DNA of 64,000 bases from Bradyrhizobium sp. CB1717 (lineage in GTDB: Bacteria; Pseudomonadota; Alphaproteobacteria; Rhizobiales; Xanthobacteraceae): the NCBI RefSeq assembly GCF_029714325.1, contig NZ_CP121666.1:1426001-1490000 (forward strand), given 5' to 3'. The notes under the pieces were generated by a model that worked only from the letters and a program-made list of their open reading frames with translations, made no database searches and was not told the origin of the DNA. Positions 30,443 to 38,944 of the stretch are shown here, one piece after another (positions within the stretch are counted from its first letter, which is position 1; each line of letters opens with the position of its first letter). A program made the position numbers and the translations under genes.

Positions 30443-30905
30443 TCAAGTCGCGCCCTTGTTCCCGAGCAGCAGGCCTTTCAGCCCGGTCGGATAGAGGCTC
30501 GGCCCGCCATCCACGTCGAGATCGCGAAGGTCGAACCAGCGCGCGACGATCTCTTCTCCGTTATCCTCGCGGAAGTCGATGCGGTCCTGGCCGTTGAAGG
30601 CGTCCTCCGGAAACGCGACCTCGGCGATGAACATCACCTCGTGCCCGGTCGATCCCTCGTGCACGAAAATGTTCTCCAGCATCAAGGGCTCGCCCGTGAT
30701 GATGACGTCGATGCCGAGCTCTTCGTTGAATTCCCGCACCAGCGCGGCCCGCCAGCTCTCGCCGAAGTCGATCGCGCCGCCGAGCGGACGCACGCCCTTG
30801 ATCCGCCCCGCATCGTCGCGAACCTCGGCCGCCAGCAGCCGCCCGTCCCCAGTGCAGGCCGATCGCGACGACGCGGATGTGGGGATGAGGGCGCCATGTG
30901 GTCAT
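30443..30905 (-). pseudogene. Nudix hydrolase gene with a frameshift near 30845-30851
   Basis: The N terminus reads MTTWRPHPHIRVVAIGLHW in one frame from ATG 30905. From about 30850 the continuation GDGRLLAAEVRDDAGRIKG and then VRPLGGAIDFGES is in the next frame, down to the stop at 30443. The Nudix box GAIDFGE...REFNEELGI (G-x5-E-x7-RE-x2-EE-x-GI) is intact in the second frame. The break falls at a TGGGGACGGG run, so it is one lost base. Either the gene is broken, or the base was miscalled. A GTG at 30793 could start a truncated protein, but it would lack the first strands of the fold. Confidence 0.75.
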
Positions 30906-30960
30906 GGGGGATCGTTAGTCCGCTTGTTGTCTCCGCGCAACGCGCGTGTTGATTTCCCTC

Positions 30961-31047
30961 CGTCATTGCGAGCGCAGCGAAGCAATCCAGAATCTCTCCG
31001 CGGTAGCGGTCTGGATTGCTTCGTCGCAAGTGCTCCTCGCAATGACG
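30961..31047. repeat. REP-like palindrome, family A copy 4
   Basis: The left arm is the standard form. The right arm ends TTCGTCGCAAGTGCTCCTCG, as in the short element at 16467. It is followed at once by a family B pair, so the 325-bp gap before the enolase-family gene is wholly repeat. Confidence 0.8.
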
Positions 31048-31074
31048 GTGGTGGAGAGTTGCGCAATCTCCAAT

Positions 31075-31205
31075 GTCGTCCTGGCGAAAGCCAGGACCCA
31101 TTACCCCAGGGAGCAGTTTTGCGAAGACTGTCCCGGCGCCGGTACCCGCACCGCCTCTCACCGATGGATCGCGCGGTATGGGTCCTGGCTTTCGCCAGGA
31201 CGACG
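31075..31205. repeat. inverted repeat pair, family B copy 2
   Basis: GTCCTGGCGAAAGCCAGGAC near 31078 and the mirror TCCTGGCTTTCGCCAGGACG near 31183, the same layout as at 13634-13762. Confidence 0.8.
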
Positions 31206-31230
31206 TCGGTACTTGCGGCGGGACCCGCAA

Positions 31231-32322
31231 TCATCCGACCAGATATTTCTTCACTGCCGCCTCGTCCCACGCGATGGCGTTGCCCGGCTCCTCGCTCGGC
31301 AGCGCAAAGCCGTCCTTGATCGTCAGCCGGCTCGCCAGCACCGCATCGGCCCAGTCGACATATTCCAGCCAGTGTGCGGTCGGCGTCACGCAGAGCAGAT
31401 GCGCGCTGACTTCCGAGAACAGGTGCGTCGACATCTCGATGCCGGCGGCGTGCGCGAGCGCAGCGGCACGCAGCCAGCCGGTGACGCCGCCGATGCGCTG
31501 GACGTCGGGCATGACGTAGTCGCAGGCCTCCGCCGACAGCGCGGACTGCATCGCAAACGCGCCGTCAAAGTTCTCGCCGATCTGGACCGGCGTGCGCAGC
31601 GCATCCGCGATGCGGGCGTTCCCGGCGTAATCGTCGTGGCGGATCGGCTCCTCGATCCAGGCGAGGCCCTCGTCGTCGAGCATCTCGCCGCGGCGGATCG
31701 CTTCGGTGACCGTGAGCGCCTGGTTGTAGTCGCACATCAGCGTCACCTCGTCGCCAACGGCCTTGCGCACCGCGCGCACCACGGCAAGGTCCTCCCGCGC
31801 ATCGCTCCGGCCGACGCGGATCTTTGCGGCGTGAAAACCTTCGGCCAGCAGCTTGTGCGCTTCCTCCACCGCGGCGCCCGCCGGCATGATGCCGAGGCCC
31901 TTCGAATTGTAGGCCCTGACCGGCTTCGGTGCGCCGCCGAGCAGGCGGGCGAGCGGCAGGCCTTTGCTGCGCGCCAGCGCATCCCAGGCCGCCATGTCGA
32001 TGCCGGATTGCGCCAGCCGCTGCAGGCCGGCGAGGCCCAGCAGGGTGAAGCGCTGGGTCAGCTTGCGCTCGATCTCGAACGGCAGCAGCTCGTCGCCGGC
32101 GATGAGCTCCGACAACTCCATGACCATCGCGGTCAGCGGCTTCAATGCCGACGGCGTGATCGAGAACAGATAGGCGTGCCCCACCGCGCCCTGGTCGGTC
32201 TCGCAGTCGATCAGCACCAGCGGCGCCTTTGCGACGGCTCCGGTCGAGGTCTGGAGCGGCAGGTTCATCGGCACAATCACGGGGCGGGCGTGGAAGCGTT
32301 TGATGCGAACGGTCTCGGTCAT
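31231..32322 (-). CDS. mandelate racemase/muconate lactonizing-type enolase superfamily enzyme
   Basis: 363 residues; ATG 32322 has GGGAG upstream. The barrel carries K-x-R in HAAKIRVGR, metal ligands Asp (MCDYNQAL), Glu (WIEEPI) and Glu (IGENFDG), Asp in MPDVQRIGGVTG, and the general base His in STHLFSEVSAHLL. The Asp/His pair places it in the mandelate racemase subgroup. Canonical racemases have K-x-K; the Arg here is found in some acid-sugar dehydratase-like relatives, so a racemase activity should not be assumed. It is a single gene. Confidence 0.87.
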   Translation of the reverse strand: MTETVRIKRFHARPVIVPMNLPLQTSTGAVAKAPLVLIDCETDQGAVGHAYLFSITPSALKPLTAMVMELSELIAGDELLPFEIERKLTQRFTLLGLAGLQRLAQSGIDMAAWDALARSKGLPLARLLGGAPKPVRAYNSKGLGIMPAGAAVEEAHKLLAEGFHAAKIRVGRSDAREDLAVVRAVRKAVGDEVTLMCDYNQALTVTEAIRRGEMLDDEGLAWIEEPIRHDDYAGNARIADALRTPVQIGENFDGAFAMQSALSAEACDYVMPDVQRIGGVTGWLRAAALAHAAGIEMSTHLFSEVSAHLLCVTPTAHWLEYVDWADAVLASRLTIKDGFALPSEEPGNAIAWDEAAVKKYLVG

Positions 32323-32511
32323 GGAATCTCCCGGCGGAGTGAATGCAGGTTCATGCCGATCTTAAACGGTTGTGATGAAACGAACAGCCGCCTGCCGCGA
32401 CCACCATGAAATGGGGTTGCGCCGGCCTGCTTTTATTGGCTCTGTGCCGCCGCATTCCTTGCCGCAAATCCCTCGACTTTGCGACAAAATCGCACACGAC
32501 GGAGCCACAGA

Positions 32512-34074
32512 GTGAAACAAGAGATCTCCGAAGAACAGCGCAAGAGCGGCATCCTCATCGGCGCCGTGATCGCCTTCCTGCTGCTTGCCCTGCCGCTCGC
32601 GGTGTGGCTGGACCTGACTGAGCTCTCCAAGACCGCGCTGCGCCGGCAGGCCGCCGATCTCAATTCGGTGATCACGAGCGTGCGCAGCTACTACGCGACC
32701 AATGTGGTCGGGCGGGTGCTCGCCAATCCCAACGGCACCACCAGGGTCGTTCACAATTACGAAGCCGTCCCCGGCGCGATCCCGATCCCGGCGACGCTGT
32801 CGCTCGAGCTGGGACGGGTGATCGGCGCCCAGCAGGAGAACATCACCTATCGCTTCGTCTCGGACTTCCCGTTCCAGAACCGCGCCCCGCACCAGCTCGA
32901 CAAGTTCGAGAAGGACGGGCTCGATGCGCTGCGCAGGGATCCCGAGCAGAAGATCGTGGAGACCGAGACCTCGCTGTTCTCAGACAAGGTCCGCCTGATC
33001 GCGCCTGTTACCATGGGGCCGGCCTGCGTCAGCTGCCACAACAGCCATCCCGAGAGCCCGAAGAAGGACTGGAAGGTGGGTGATGTCCGCGGCATCCAGG
33101 AGGTGATCATCGCCCAGCCGATCGCCGCCAACATCTTCTCGTTCAAGTTCCTGCTCGCCTATTTCCTGATCGCGGCCGGCAGTGGCCTGTCGTTCCTGTC
33201 GCTGCAGCGCCGCCAGGCGCGCCGCATCAAGACCATGAACAAGGAGCTCGAATCCGCCAACGACTTCCTGGCCTCGCTGTCGATGAAGATCTCGCGCTAC
33301 ATCCCGCCGCAGGTCTACAAGAGCATCTTCTCCGGCCAGAAGGACGTCACCATCCACACCGAGCGCAAGAAGCTCACCATCTTCTTCTCCGACATCCAGA
33401 ATTTCACGGCGACCGCGGAGCGGCTCCAGCCGGAGCAGCTGACGCAGCTGCTCAATGAATATTTCACCGAGATGTCGGCGATCGCGCTCGAATACGGCGG
33501 CACCATCGACAAGTTCATCGGCGATGCCATGCTGATCTTCTTCGGCGATCCCGAGACCAGGGGCGACCGCGCCGACGCACAGGCCTGTCTGCAGATGGCC
33601 TGGCGCATGCAGCAGCGCCTTGCCGAGCTCAATGCGAAATGGCGGGCCTCCGGCATCGAGCAGCCGTTCCGCTCGCGCATGGGCATCAATTCCGGCTATT
33701 GCAATGTCGGCAATTTCGGCAGCACCGACCGCATGGACTACACCATCATCGGTGCCGAAGCGAACCTCGCCGCGCGCCTGCAGTCCATCGCCGAGCCCGG
33801 CGGCATCGTGCTGAGCTACGAGACCTTCGCCCTCGTCAGCGACATCGTCCGCGCCCACGCGCTGCCCGCGATCACCATGAAGGGCATCAGCCGCGAGGTG
33901 ATTCCCTATTCGGTCGACGCGCTGAACGACGCCGCGGCGGAAAAGAGCGGCATCATCACCGAGCGTGCGCCGGGCCTCGAGCTCTATCTCGACCCGGCCG
34001 TGGTGAAATCAGGCGACGCCGCCCGCGTGCGCTCACTGCTGGAGAACGCGCTGGCCTCGCTGAAGCCGACGTGA
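32512..34074 (+). CDS. membrane adenylate cyclase with heme-binding DUF3365 (Tll0287-like) sensor domain
   Basis: 520 residues from GTG 32512, with GGAG upstream. Topology: helix 12-34, periplasmic sensor 35-208, helix about 209-229, coiled linker to about 285, class III cyclase 286-450. The sensor ends in CVSCHNSHPESP (172-183), a c-type heme site. Cyclase residues are complete: metal Asp294 and Asp338, adenine-selecting Lys334 and Asp409, Asn418 and Arg422. The enzyme should make cAMP in the cytoplasm in response to heme-bound redox or gas state in the periplasm. I infer the ligand type only from the domain. It has no partner gene close by. Confidence 0.9.
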   Translation: MKQEISEEQRKSGILIGAVIAFLLLALPLAVWLDLTELSKTALRRQAADLNSVITSVRSYYATNVVGRVLANPNGTTRVVHNYEAVPGAIPIPATLSLELGRVIGAQQENITYRFVSDFPFQNRAPHQLDKFEKDGLDALRRDPEQKIVETETSLFSDKVRLIAPVTMGPACVSCHNSHPESPKKDWKVGDVRGIQEVIIAQPIAANIFSFKFLLAYFLIAAGSGLSFLSLQRRQARRIKTMNKELESANDFLASLSMKISRYIPPQVYKSIFSGQKDVTIHTERKKLTIFFSDIQNFTATAERLQPEQLTQLLNEYFTEMSAIALEYGGTIDKFIGDAMLIFFGDPETRGDRADAQACLQMAWRMQQRLAELNAKWRASGIEQPFRSRMGINSGYCNVGNFGSTDRMDYTIIGAEANLAARLQSIAEPGGIVLSYETFALVSDIVRAHALPAITMKGISREVIPYSVDALNDAAAEKSGIITERAPGLELYLDPAVVKSGDAARVRSLLENALASLKPT

Positions 34075-34104
34075 GGGGCGGGCTCACGTAGCCGCTTTTC
34101 TCAT

Positions 34105-34289
34105 GGAGAGAGTCCCCGTGTGGCACCCCTCTCCCTAACCCTCCCCCGCAAGGGGGGAGGGAACGTACCTTTGTCGTGGCGGGAGTTCGCTCTAGTCAAT
34201 TTGCGAAAGTCGGATTGAGGTGGGGTGTCGCCGCGCGCTCCGCTGCGCTCCCTCCCCCCTTGCGGGGGAGGGCGGGGGAGAGGGGTGGC
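34105..34289. repeat. long palindromic repeat, family C copy 1
   Basis: GGCACCCCTCTCCCTAACCC and AGGGGGGAGGGAACG units are mirrored about 100 bp later by CTCCCCCCTTGCGGGGGAGG and GGGGAGAGGGGTGGC. Copies at 35738-35929 and 59687-59856; partial at 24129. Confidence 0.85.
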
Positions 34290-34341
34290 TCAGGAAAAGG
34301 TGTCAGTAATCGGCACAGGCAACTGCGCTAACTGAGTCACC

Positions 34342-35568
34342 TCACCTTGCCGCACCTTCCGTGAACGCCGTCTCGATCACCTCGCCAAACGGCTGCCACG
34401 AGCGGCCGTCGAATTGCACCAGCCGCATCTGCCGGATCGGCAGATAGCGCTCGGGCGAGGTGTTCATCCTGATGTTGGGCAAGGCAACGGACGGCTGATA
34501 GTCCCTGAGCGAGGCCGCCTGGCGCATGATGTTGTCGCGCGAGAGGTCGTCGCCGCATTGCTTCAGCACCTGCGTCAGCGCCTCGGCCGCGGCGTAGCCG
34601 TAGACCGCCGCGCTGCTGTTGGTGCTTTCGACCTGATGATACCTGTCCATGAACGTGAACCATTCCTTCATGGCGGGATCGTCTTTCCAGGCCGGATCGC
34701 TCGGATCCTTCAGGAAGGCCGCCGAGATCACGCCGGCCGAATTCTCCAGGCCCGCCGGCGCCATCGCATTGGCGATCGTGGCCGAGGCATCATTCACGAT
34801 GAAGACCGGGCGCCATTTCAGCGACGCCGCCAGCTTGATCACCTTGGACGCGGTCGAGGGTACGCCGAGAAAGACGAAGATGTCGGCGCCCGTGCGCTTC
34901 AGGATCGAGACGTGTCCTTCGAGATGCTCGTCGTTGATGTCGAAGGCGATGTCGACGAGGACGTGGCGGTTGAGGTCACCGAGGCCTTCCTGGATGCCCT
35001 TGTAGAGCTGGCGCCCGAACTGGTCGTTCTGCCAGAGCACGACGATCTTCTTCCTGGGATAATAGGCCTGGATGTAGTTGGCGTAGATGCGCCCTTCCGA
35101 GCGGAACGACGGCTGCCAGCCCATGGTCCAGGGAAAAGCCCTGGCCTGGCTCAGCTCCTCGTCGCCGGAGGCGACGAACAGCTGCGGGATCTTCTTCTCG
35201 TTCAGGTACCAGCGCGTGGCGATATTGCCGGGCGTGCCGAACGAGCCGAACATCACATGCACGTCGTCCTTCTCGACCAGATTGCGCGTCAGCTCCAGCG
35301 CGCTTGCCGGATCGGAATTGTCGTCGCGCGTGATGAAGCGGATCCTGCGGCCGTTGATGCCGCCGCGCGCGTTGATCATGTCGAAATAGGCGGCTTCCGC
35401 CTGGCCGATTGCGCCGAACTCAGACAGCGGTCCCGAATACGGCATGACATTGCCGATGCGGATCTCCTTGTCGCTTGGCAGTTGTTCTGAATGCTGTTGC
35501 TGCGACATCGCGCCGAGCGATGCGACGGCAATCACGGAAACGAACAGCATCCTGCCGATGACGCGCAT
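34342..35568 (-). CDS. ABC transporter substrate-binding protein, branched-chain amino-acid type
   Basis: 408 residues from ATG 35568 (MRVIGRMLFVSVIAVASLGA), which gives a signal peptide. The type I binding-protein fold is evident: IRIGNVMPYSGPLSEFGAIG, INARGGINGRRIRFITRDDN, and the hinge region YYPRKKIVVLWQNDQFG. It belongs to the Leu/Ile/Val-type family, which in Bradyrhizobium often binds aromatic or organic acids. No permease or ATPase genes are adjacent, so it is an orphan that must share a transporter elsewhere. Confidence 0.9.
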   Translation of the reverse strand: MRVIGRMLFVSVIAVASLGAMSQQQHSEQLPSDKEIRIGNVMPYSGPLSEFGAIGQAEAAYFDMINARGGINGRRIRFITRDDNSDPASALELTRNLVEKDDVHVMFGSFGTPGNIATRWYLNEKKIPQLFVASGDEELSQARAFPWTMGWQPSFRSEGRIYANYIQAYYPRKKIVVLWQNDQFGRQLYKGIQEGLGDLNRHVLVDIAFDINDEHLEGHVSILKRTGADIFVFLGVPSTASKVIKLAASLKWRPVFIVNDASATIANAMAPAGLENSAGVISAAFLKDPSDPAWKDDPAMKEWFTFMDRYHQVESTNSSAAVYGYAAAEALTQVLKQCGDDLSRDNIMRQAASLRDYQPSVALPNIRMNTSPERYLPIRQMRLVQFDGRSWQPFGEVIETAFTEGAAR

Positions 35569-35737
35569 GTTCGAACCCTTGTCGTTGGCCCCCAACGAGG
35601 TCGGCTCAATCCGCACCAAGGCGGGTTGATCTACGTCAAGCGTTTGGCGAAGCTATGGCGTGGTTGCCCGCTTCAATGCGACGCATGACAGAGCGATCAA
35701 AGCGGCAGGCGTGTTGACGCGCTCTCCGATTGAGGGA

Positions 35738-35929
35738 GTCCCCGTGTGGCACCCCTCTCCCTAGCCCTCCCCCGCAAGGGGGGAGGGAACGCACCTTTGT
35801 CTTGGCGAGATCCAGCTCTTATCTTTTGACCTCATCTATCGATTGCCCTGCGATGATGAAGCACAGCGCAGCCGCGCACTCCGCTCGCTCCCTCCCCCCT
35901 TGCGGGGGAGGGCGGGGGAGAGGGGTGGC
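35738..35929. repeat. long palindromic repeat, family C copy 2
   Basis: Nearly the same as copy 1, with GTGTGGCACCCCTCTCCC on the left and GGGGGAGAGGGGTGGC on the right. It occupies most of the 403-bp gap between the binding-protein and hydrolase-like genes; the rest of that gap shows no gene. Confidence 0.85.
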
Positions 35930-35971
35930 CCAGCAAACGGTCGGAGTAATAAGCGAGCTATACGCAACGCG

Positions 35972-36904
35972 CTACGGCAACCCCCGCGCCTCAAGCTGGT
36001 GCACCAGCAGCAGCGTCGGCTCCGCAAGGCTGTCGCCGGAGCCGTCCAGCCCGAACGCCGCAGCGATGCCGTCGCGGCTGCGCAGCAGTGCGCTGCGCGG
36101 GCAGTGGCCGGCGCCGCAGAGTGTCTTCTTCAGCGTCTCGCCTTGCGCCACGAGGCCAGCGGAATCGTCTGCGGCCCAGGCCAGCACGATGGGGACGTCG
36201 ACATTGAGGATGCCGGGAAACACCGATCGCTTGTCGTACTGGGTCGCGTCCGTGCCGAGATAGGCCTTCTCGCTGTCGCTGGCGTCCTTGCCGACACGGT
36301 AGATGCCCGAGACCAGCACGACGCCGGCGACATCGGCGCGGTCGGTCTGGAGCTCCGGATGCGCCAGCAGGGTGGCGACGTGAAAGGCGCCGGCGCCATA
36401 GCCGACCGCGACGATCTCGCGGGCATCGCCGTTGAACAGGTCGATATTGCCGTGGATCCAGGACAGCGCCGCAGCCACGTCGGTCGCGCCGACAGGCCAG
36501 GTCGCCGCCGGCGCCAGGCGATAGTTGACGCGGACCCCGATCATGTCGTTGCGCGCGGCAAAGCACATGGCCTGGTCCTGGATCTGACGCGCCAGTTCCG
36601 GCGCGGCGTGATCGCCAGTGAAGCTGTCGCCCGTCACGAACAGCAGCACCGGGCGCGGCGTGTCCGCCTTGGTCGCACTGGTGGCGACATCGAGCACCTG
36701 GGCCTCGCTCTCGCCGTAGCGCAGGCCGCGCGAGAAGCTGACCTGCTCGCACAGCCGGGCGGTGCCGCCGGCGGTGGTGTCGGAATCGGTGAGGCCTGCC
36801 GGGACAAGATCTGACGGCGCCGTCAGCCGAGCCGGCAGCGGGCCATGCGCGGAGGCGGCAGTCACGGTCAAAAGCAGCAAAAATGCGAGGTAATTCTTCA
36901 TCAT
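35972..36904 (-). CDS. exported alpha/beta hydrolase-fold protein lacking the nucleophile serine
   Basis: 310 residues with signal peptide MMKNYLAFLLLLTVTAASAHG. The fold resembles BD-FAE-like esterases (VRVNYRLAPAATWPVGATDV, AALSWIHGNIDLFNG). The nucleophile elbow is VGYGAGAFHVATLLA, where family members have GHSAGA, so the serine is replaced by glycine. The oxyanion HGG region is VLLFVTGDSFTGD instead of HGGGW. A canonical hydrolase mechanism is therefore unlikely. It could be a binding protein, or a retained but degraded enzyme. There is no frame break. Confidence 0.78.
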   Translation of the reverse strand: MMKNYLAFLLLLTVTAASAHGPLPARLTAPSDLVPAGLTDSDTTAGGTARLCEQVSFSRGLRYGESEAQVLDVATSATKADTPRPVLLFVTGDSFTGDHAAPELARQIQDQAMCFAARNDMIGVRVNYRLAPAATWPVGATDVAAALSWIHGNIDLFNGDAREIVAVGYGAGAFHVATLLAHPELQTDRADVAGVVLVSGIYRVGKDASDSEKAYLGTDATQYDKRSVFPGILNVDVPIVLAWAADDSAGLVAQGETLKKTLCGAGHCPRSALLRSRDGIAAAFGLDGSGDSLAEPTLLLVHQLEARGLP

Positions 36905-37027
36905 GGTGCCGGCCTTGCGCGCCTGTTATTGGCTCGCTCCCTGGGCCTGTCTTCTCAATTCGCCTTATTAGTTGGCTGGTGTTGAGGCGATTTCACGGCA
37001 CTTGCGGCTCGTGCGTCTTGCCTTGCA

Positions 37028-37519
37028 TCAATTCCCCGGCTGGAAGGTGCAATCCGCGCCGCTGCCGTCCTTGCGCCTGATCGCGTTGGGATCGATCGTG
37101 CAGCTCAGCTTGGAGAGGCTCTCGAAATTCGATCCCGCCGCGCCGTCGGGCGGCACGCCGGCCAGCGCTTCGGTGGCGAAGATCTCGTTGGCGGTGGAGC
37201 CGTTGACGGTTTTCACCTTCTTGCCGAAGGTCACTTCGCAATTGCGAATGGTGATGTCGACATTGCCGGTGCGGCAGACGATCCGGTCCGCGGTCACCAC
37301 GATGGCCTTCTTGTAGGGAATGTCGGCATTGGCGGCGAACAGCATCGCCACCGCCTTCCTCTCGGCGCCGGTCAGGTCCGGGGACAGCGGCGCGATCACG
37401 CCCGCGAGTGCCAGCGCGGTCGCGCCCGAGACCTTTGCGGGCGTGGCCGCGGCGGCGCCGGCGAGGGGGAATGCGCCGGCAACGAGGGCGCAGGCGAGCA
37501 TCTCTGGACCGGATCTCAT
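37028..37519 (-). CDS. exported protein, unknown function
   Basis: 163 residues. Signal peptide MRSGPEMLACALVAGAFPLAG, then a mature part with four cysteines (VCRTGNVDI, RNCEVTF, KLSCTIDP, ADCTFQP), likely two disulfides. GGAGAGAGGG precedes ATG 37519. It starts 17 bp after the DUF3606 protein stop, so the two are co-transcribed. No family recognised. Confidence 0.7.
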   Translation of the reverse strand: MRSGPEMLACALVAGAFPLAGAAAATPAKVSGATALALAGVIAPLSPDLTGAERKAVAMLFAANADIPYKKAIVVTADRIVCRTGNVDITIRNCEVTFGKKVKTVNGSTANEIFATEALAGVPPDGAAGSNFESLSKLSCTIDPNAIRRKDGSGADCTFQPGN

Positions 37520-37536
37520 CCCTCTCTCCCGGAACT

Positions 37537-37947
37537 TCAGGCGGCCTTCTTCCGCTTGACGGTCTTCTTCGCGGTCTTCTTGACGGCTTTCTTGCCCTTC
37601 TTCGCCGCCTTCTTGGCCGCAAGGTAGGCCTCGACCTTCTTGGAGGAGTGGCCGGCCGCGGCGACGGCGGCCTTCAGTCTGGCCGGGGTGACTTTGAATT
37701 TCTTCGACCAGTAGCGGACCTCATACGCCTCGCCGAGCGCGATCCGGCTCTTGTCGGCGGCGCGGTGCTTCTGGAGCTTGATGTACTCCTCGACTTTCCT
37801 GGCGGAGCGGCCGACCTTCTTGACGGCGTATTTCAGCTTGGCCGGGGTCACCTTGAACTTCTTCGACCAGTAGGCGACTTCGTATTTCTCGGTGAGCGCG
37901 ATCAGGGCGCGATCGGCGCCGCCCCGCTTTGCCTTGTTGTCGGCCAT
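37537..37947 (-). CDS. tandem DUF3606-like protein with histone-H1-like lysine/alanine tail
   Basis: 136 residues. Two repeats of about 45 residues share the core YEVAYWSKKFKVTPAKLK and YEVRYWSKKFKVTPARLK with following VGRSARKVEEYI and AGHSSKKVEAYL blocks, as in DUF3606 proteins. The last 30 residues are almost all Lys and Ala (KKAAKKGKKAVKKTAKK), like bacterial histone H1 homologues. A nucleoid or DNA-binding role is an inference from this composition. It is the first gene of a two-gene operon with the exported protein. Confidence 0.8.
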   Translation of the reverse strand: MADNKAKRGGADRALIALTEKYEVAYWSKKFKVTPAKLKYAVKKVGRSARKVEEYIKLQKHRAADKSRIALGEAYEVRYWSKKFKVTPARLKAAVAAAGHSSKKVEAYLAAKKAAKKGKKAVKKTAKKTVKRKKAA

Positions 37948-38150
37948 GCTTTCCTCCTGCCGTGGATGGCATCCAGTCTAGCATGCAACCGGATTTGGAA
38001 GGCAAGACGCGAGCCTCGTGACGATTGCGCGGAACGGCTGTTTTGCACCGATGTGTCAAACCGTTGCGCTGCGCGACCCCGCCTCAAGCGGGAAAGCGGT
38101 TTCTACTGTGCATGGGGTTGTTTTCGCAGTTTTTGTTTTGGAGGGCCTGC

Positions 38151-38732
38151 TTACCGCTGCTTCATCGTCCGGAAGGTGATGGAGTAGCGCCGTGCCTCGA
38201 CCGGCGGAATGCTGTGCTCCCATTGCGAGCGCGCCTCGCCATCCATCAGATAAAGCGAGCGCGGCAGGGCCTCGAGCGTGTGGCGCTCCCATCTGTCGCC
38301 GCTGCGGCGGCGGAAGCGGAATTTGCATGGCGAGCCCAGCGACAGGCCGAGCACCTTGTCGAAATGCGGCTTGTCGCGATGCCAGCCGATGCCGACGCCG
38401 GCCTCGTATTCGGTGCACAGCACTTGCTGCACGCTGCCCTCCGCCAGCCCCGCCCATGCCTCGACCTGCCGTGCAACGGGCCGCACCCACACGGGGATCG
38501 GATCGGCCTCGGTGAGCCGTTGCAGTGCGTAGTCATAGCGGTAGCCGAAGGAGGCCACCCGGCGATTGCCCTCGAACGCGCCGAACTGGAAGCGCTGAAG
38601 CGGTAATGCTGCGATGCGGCCGATCAGCTCCTGCTCGGCGGTGGCATCGATAAAATTATCCGCATAGCGAAGGCCGGTCGGGCCCGCTTGCGGACCGGCG
38701 AACAAATCTAGCTGCTGAGTCATTCCTCGCAT
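38151..38732 (-). CDS. AlkB-like 2-oxoglutarate/Fe(II) dioxygenase
   Basis: 193 residues. Iron ligands: HxD in GWHRDKPHFDKVLGLSLGSP and the distal His in WEHSIPPVEARRYSITFR; the Arg residues of RRYSITFR bind 2-oxoglutarate. The FGYRYDYALQRL and YLMDGEARSQWEH blocks fit AlkB homologues that repair alkylated nucleic acid by oxidative demethylation. It differs from E. coli AlkB in size and is closer to ALKBH-type members of alphaproteobacteria. A second start at 38723 is possible. Isolated gene. Confidence 0.88.
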   Translation of the reverse strand: MRGMTQQLDLFAGPQAGPTGLRYADNFIDATAEQELIGRIAALPLQRFQFGAFEGNRRVASFGYRYDYALQRLTEADPIPVWVRPVARQVEAWAGLAEGSVQQVLCTEYEAGVGIGWHRDKPHFDKVLGLSLGSPCKFRFRRRSGDRWERHTLEALPRSLYLMDGEARSQWEHSIPPVEARRYSITFRTMKQR

Positions 38733-38803
38733 TTCCGTGATGGAACCTATTCGCGGTTGGTGCGACTTATCTAATGACGCGGGAAAAAACGCGCGAGGCT
38801 GTC

Positions 38804-38944
38804 ATGGCAGAGAAGCATACCGCCGATCCGGCAGAGATCATGCGGGCTACCGGTCATCCTGAGCTGGAATACGCCGCCGGCTGGACCATTGCAGGTCTCG
38901 TCACCATCGGCGCCATCGTCGCCGCCTGGGTGTTCGCGATCTAG
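38804..38944 (+). CDS. 46-residue single-pass membrane protein
   Basis: MAEKHTADPAEIMRATGHPE then one hydrophobic helix (about residues 25-45, GWTIAGLVTIGAIVAAWVF). ATG 38804 follows GAGG at a good distance. The last four bases, CTAG, overlap the stop of the convergent kinase, so both TAG stops share this tetramer. Too short for ordinary length cut-offs. Single-helix proteins of this kind often sit beside membrane enzymes; no function can be named. Confidence 0.6.
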   Translation: MAEKHTADPAEIMRATGHPELEYAAGWTIAGLVTIGAIVAAWVFAI

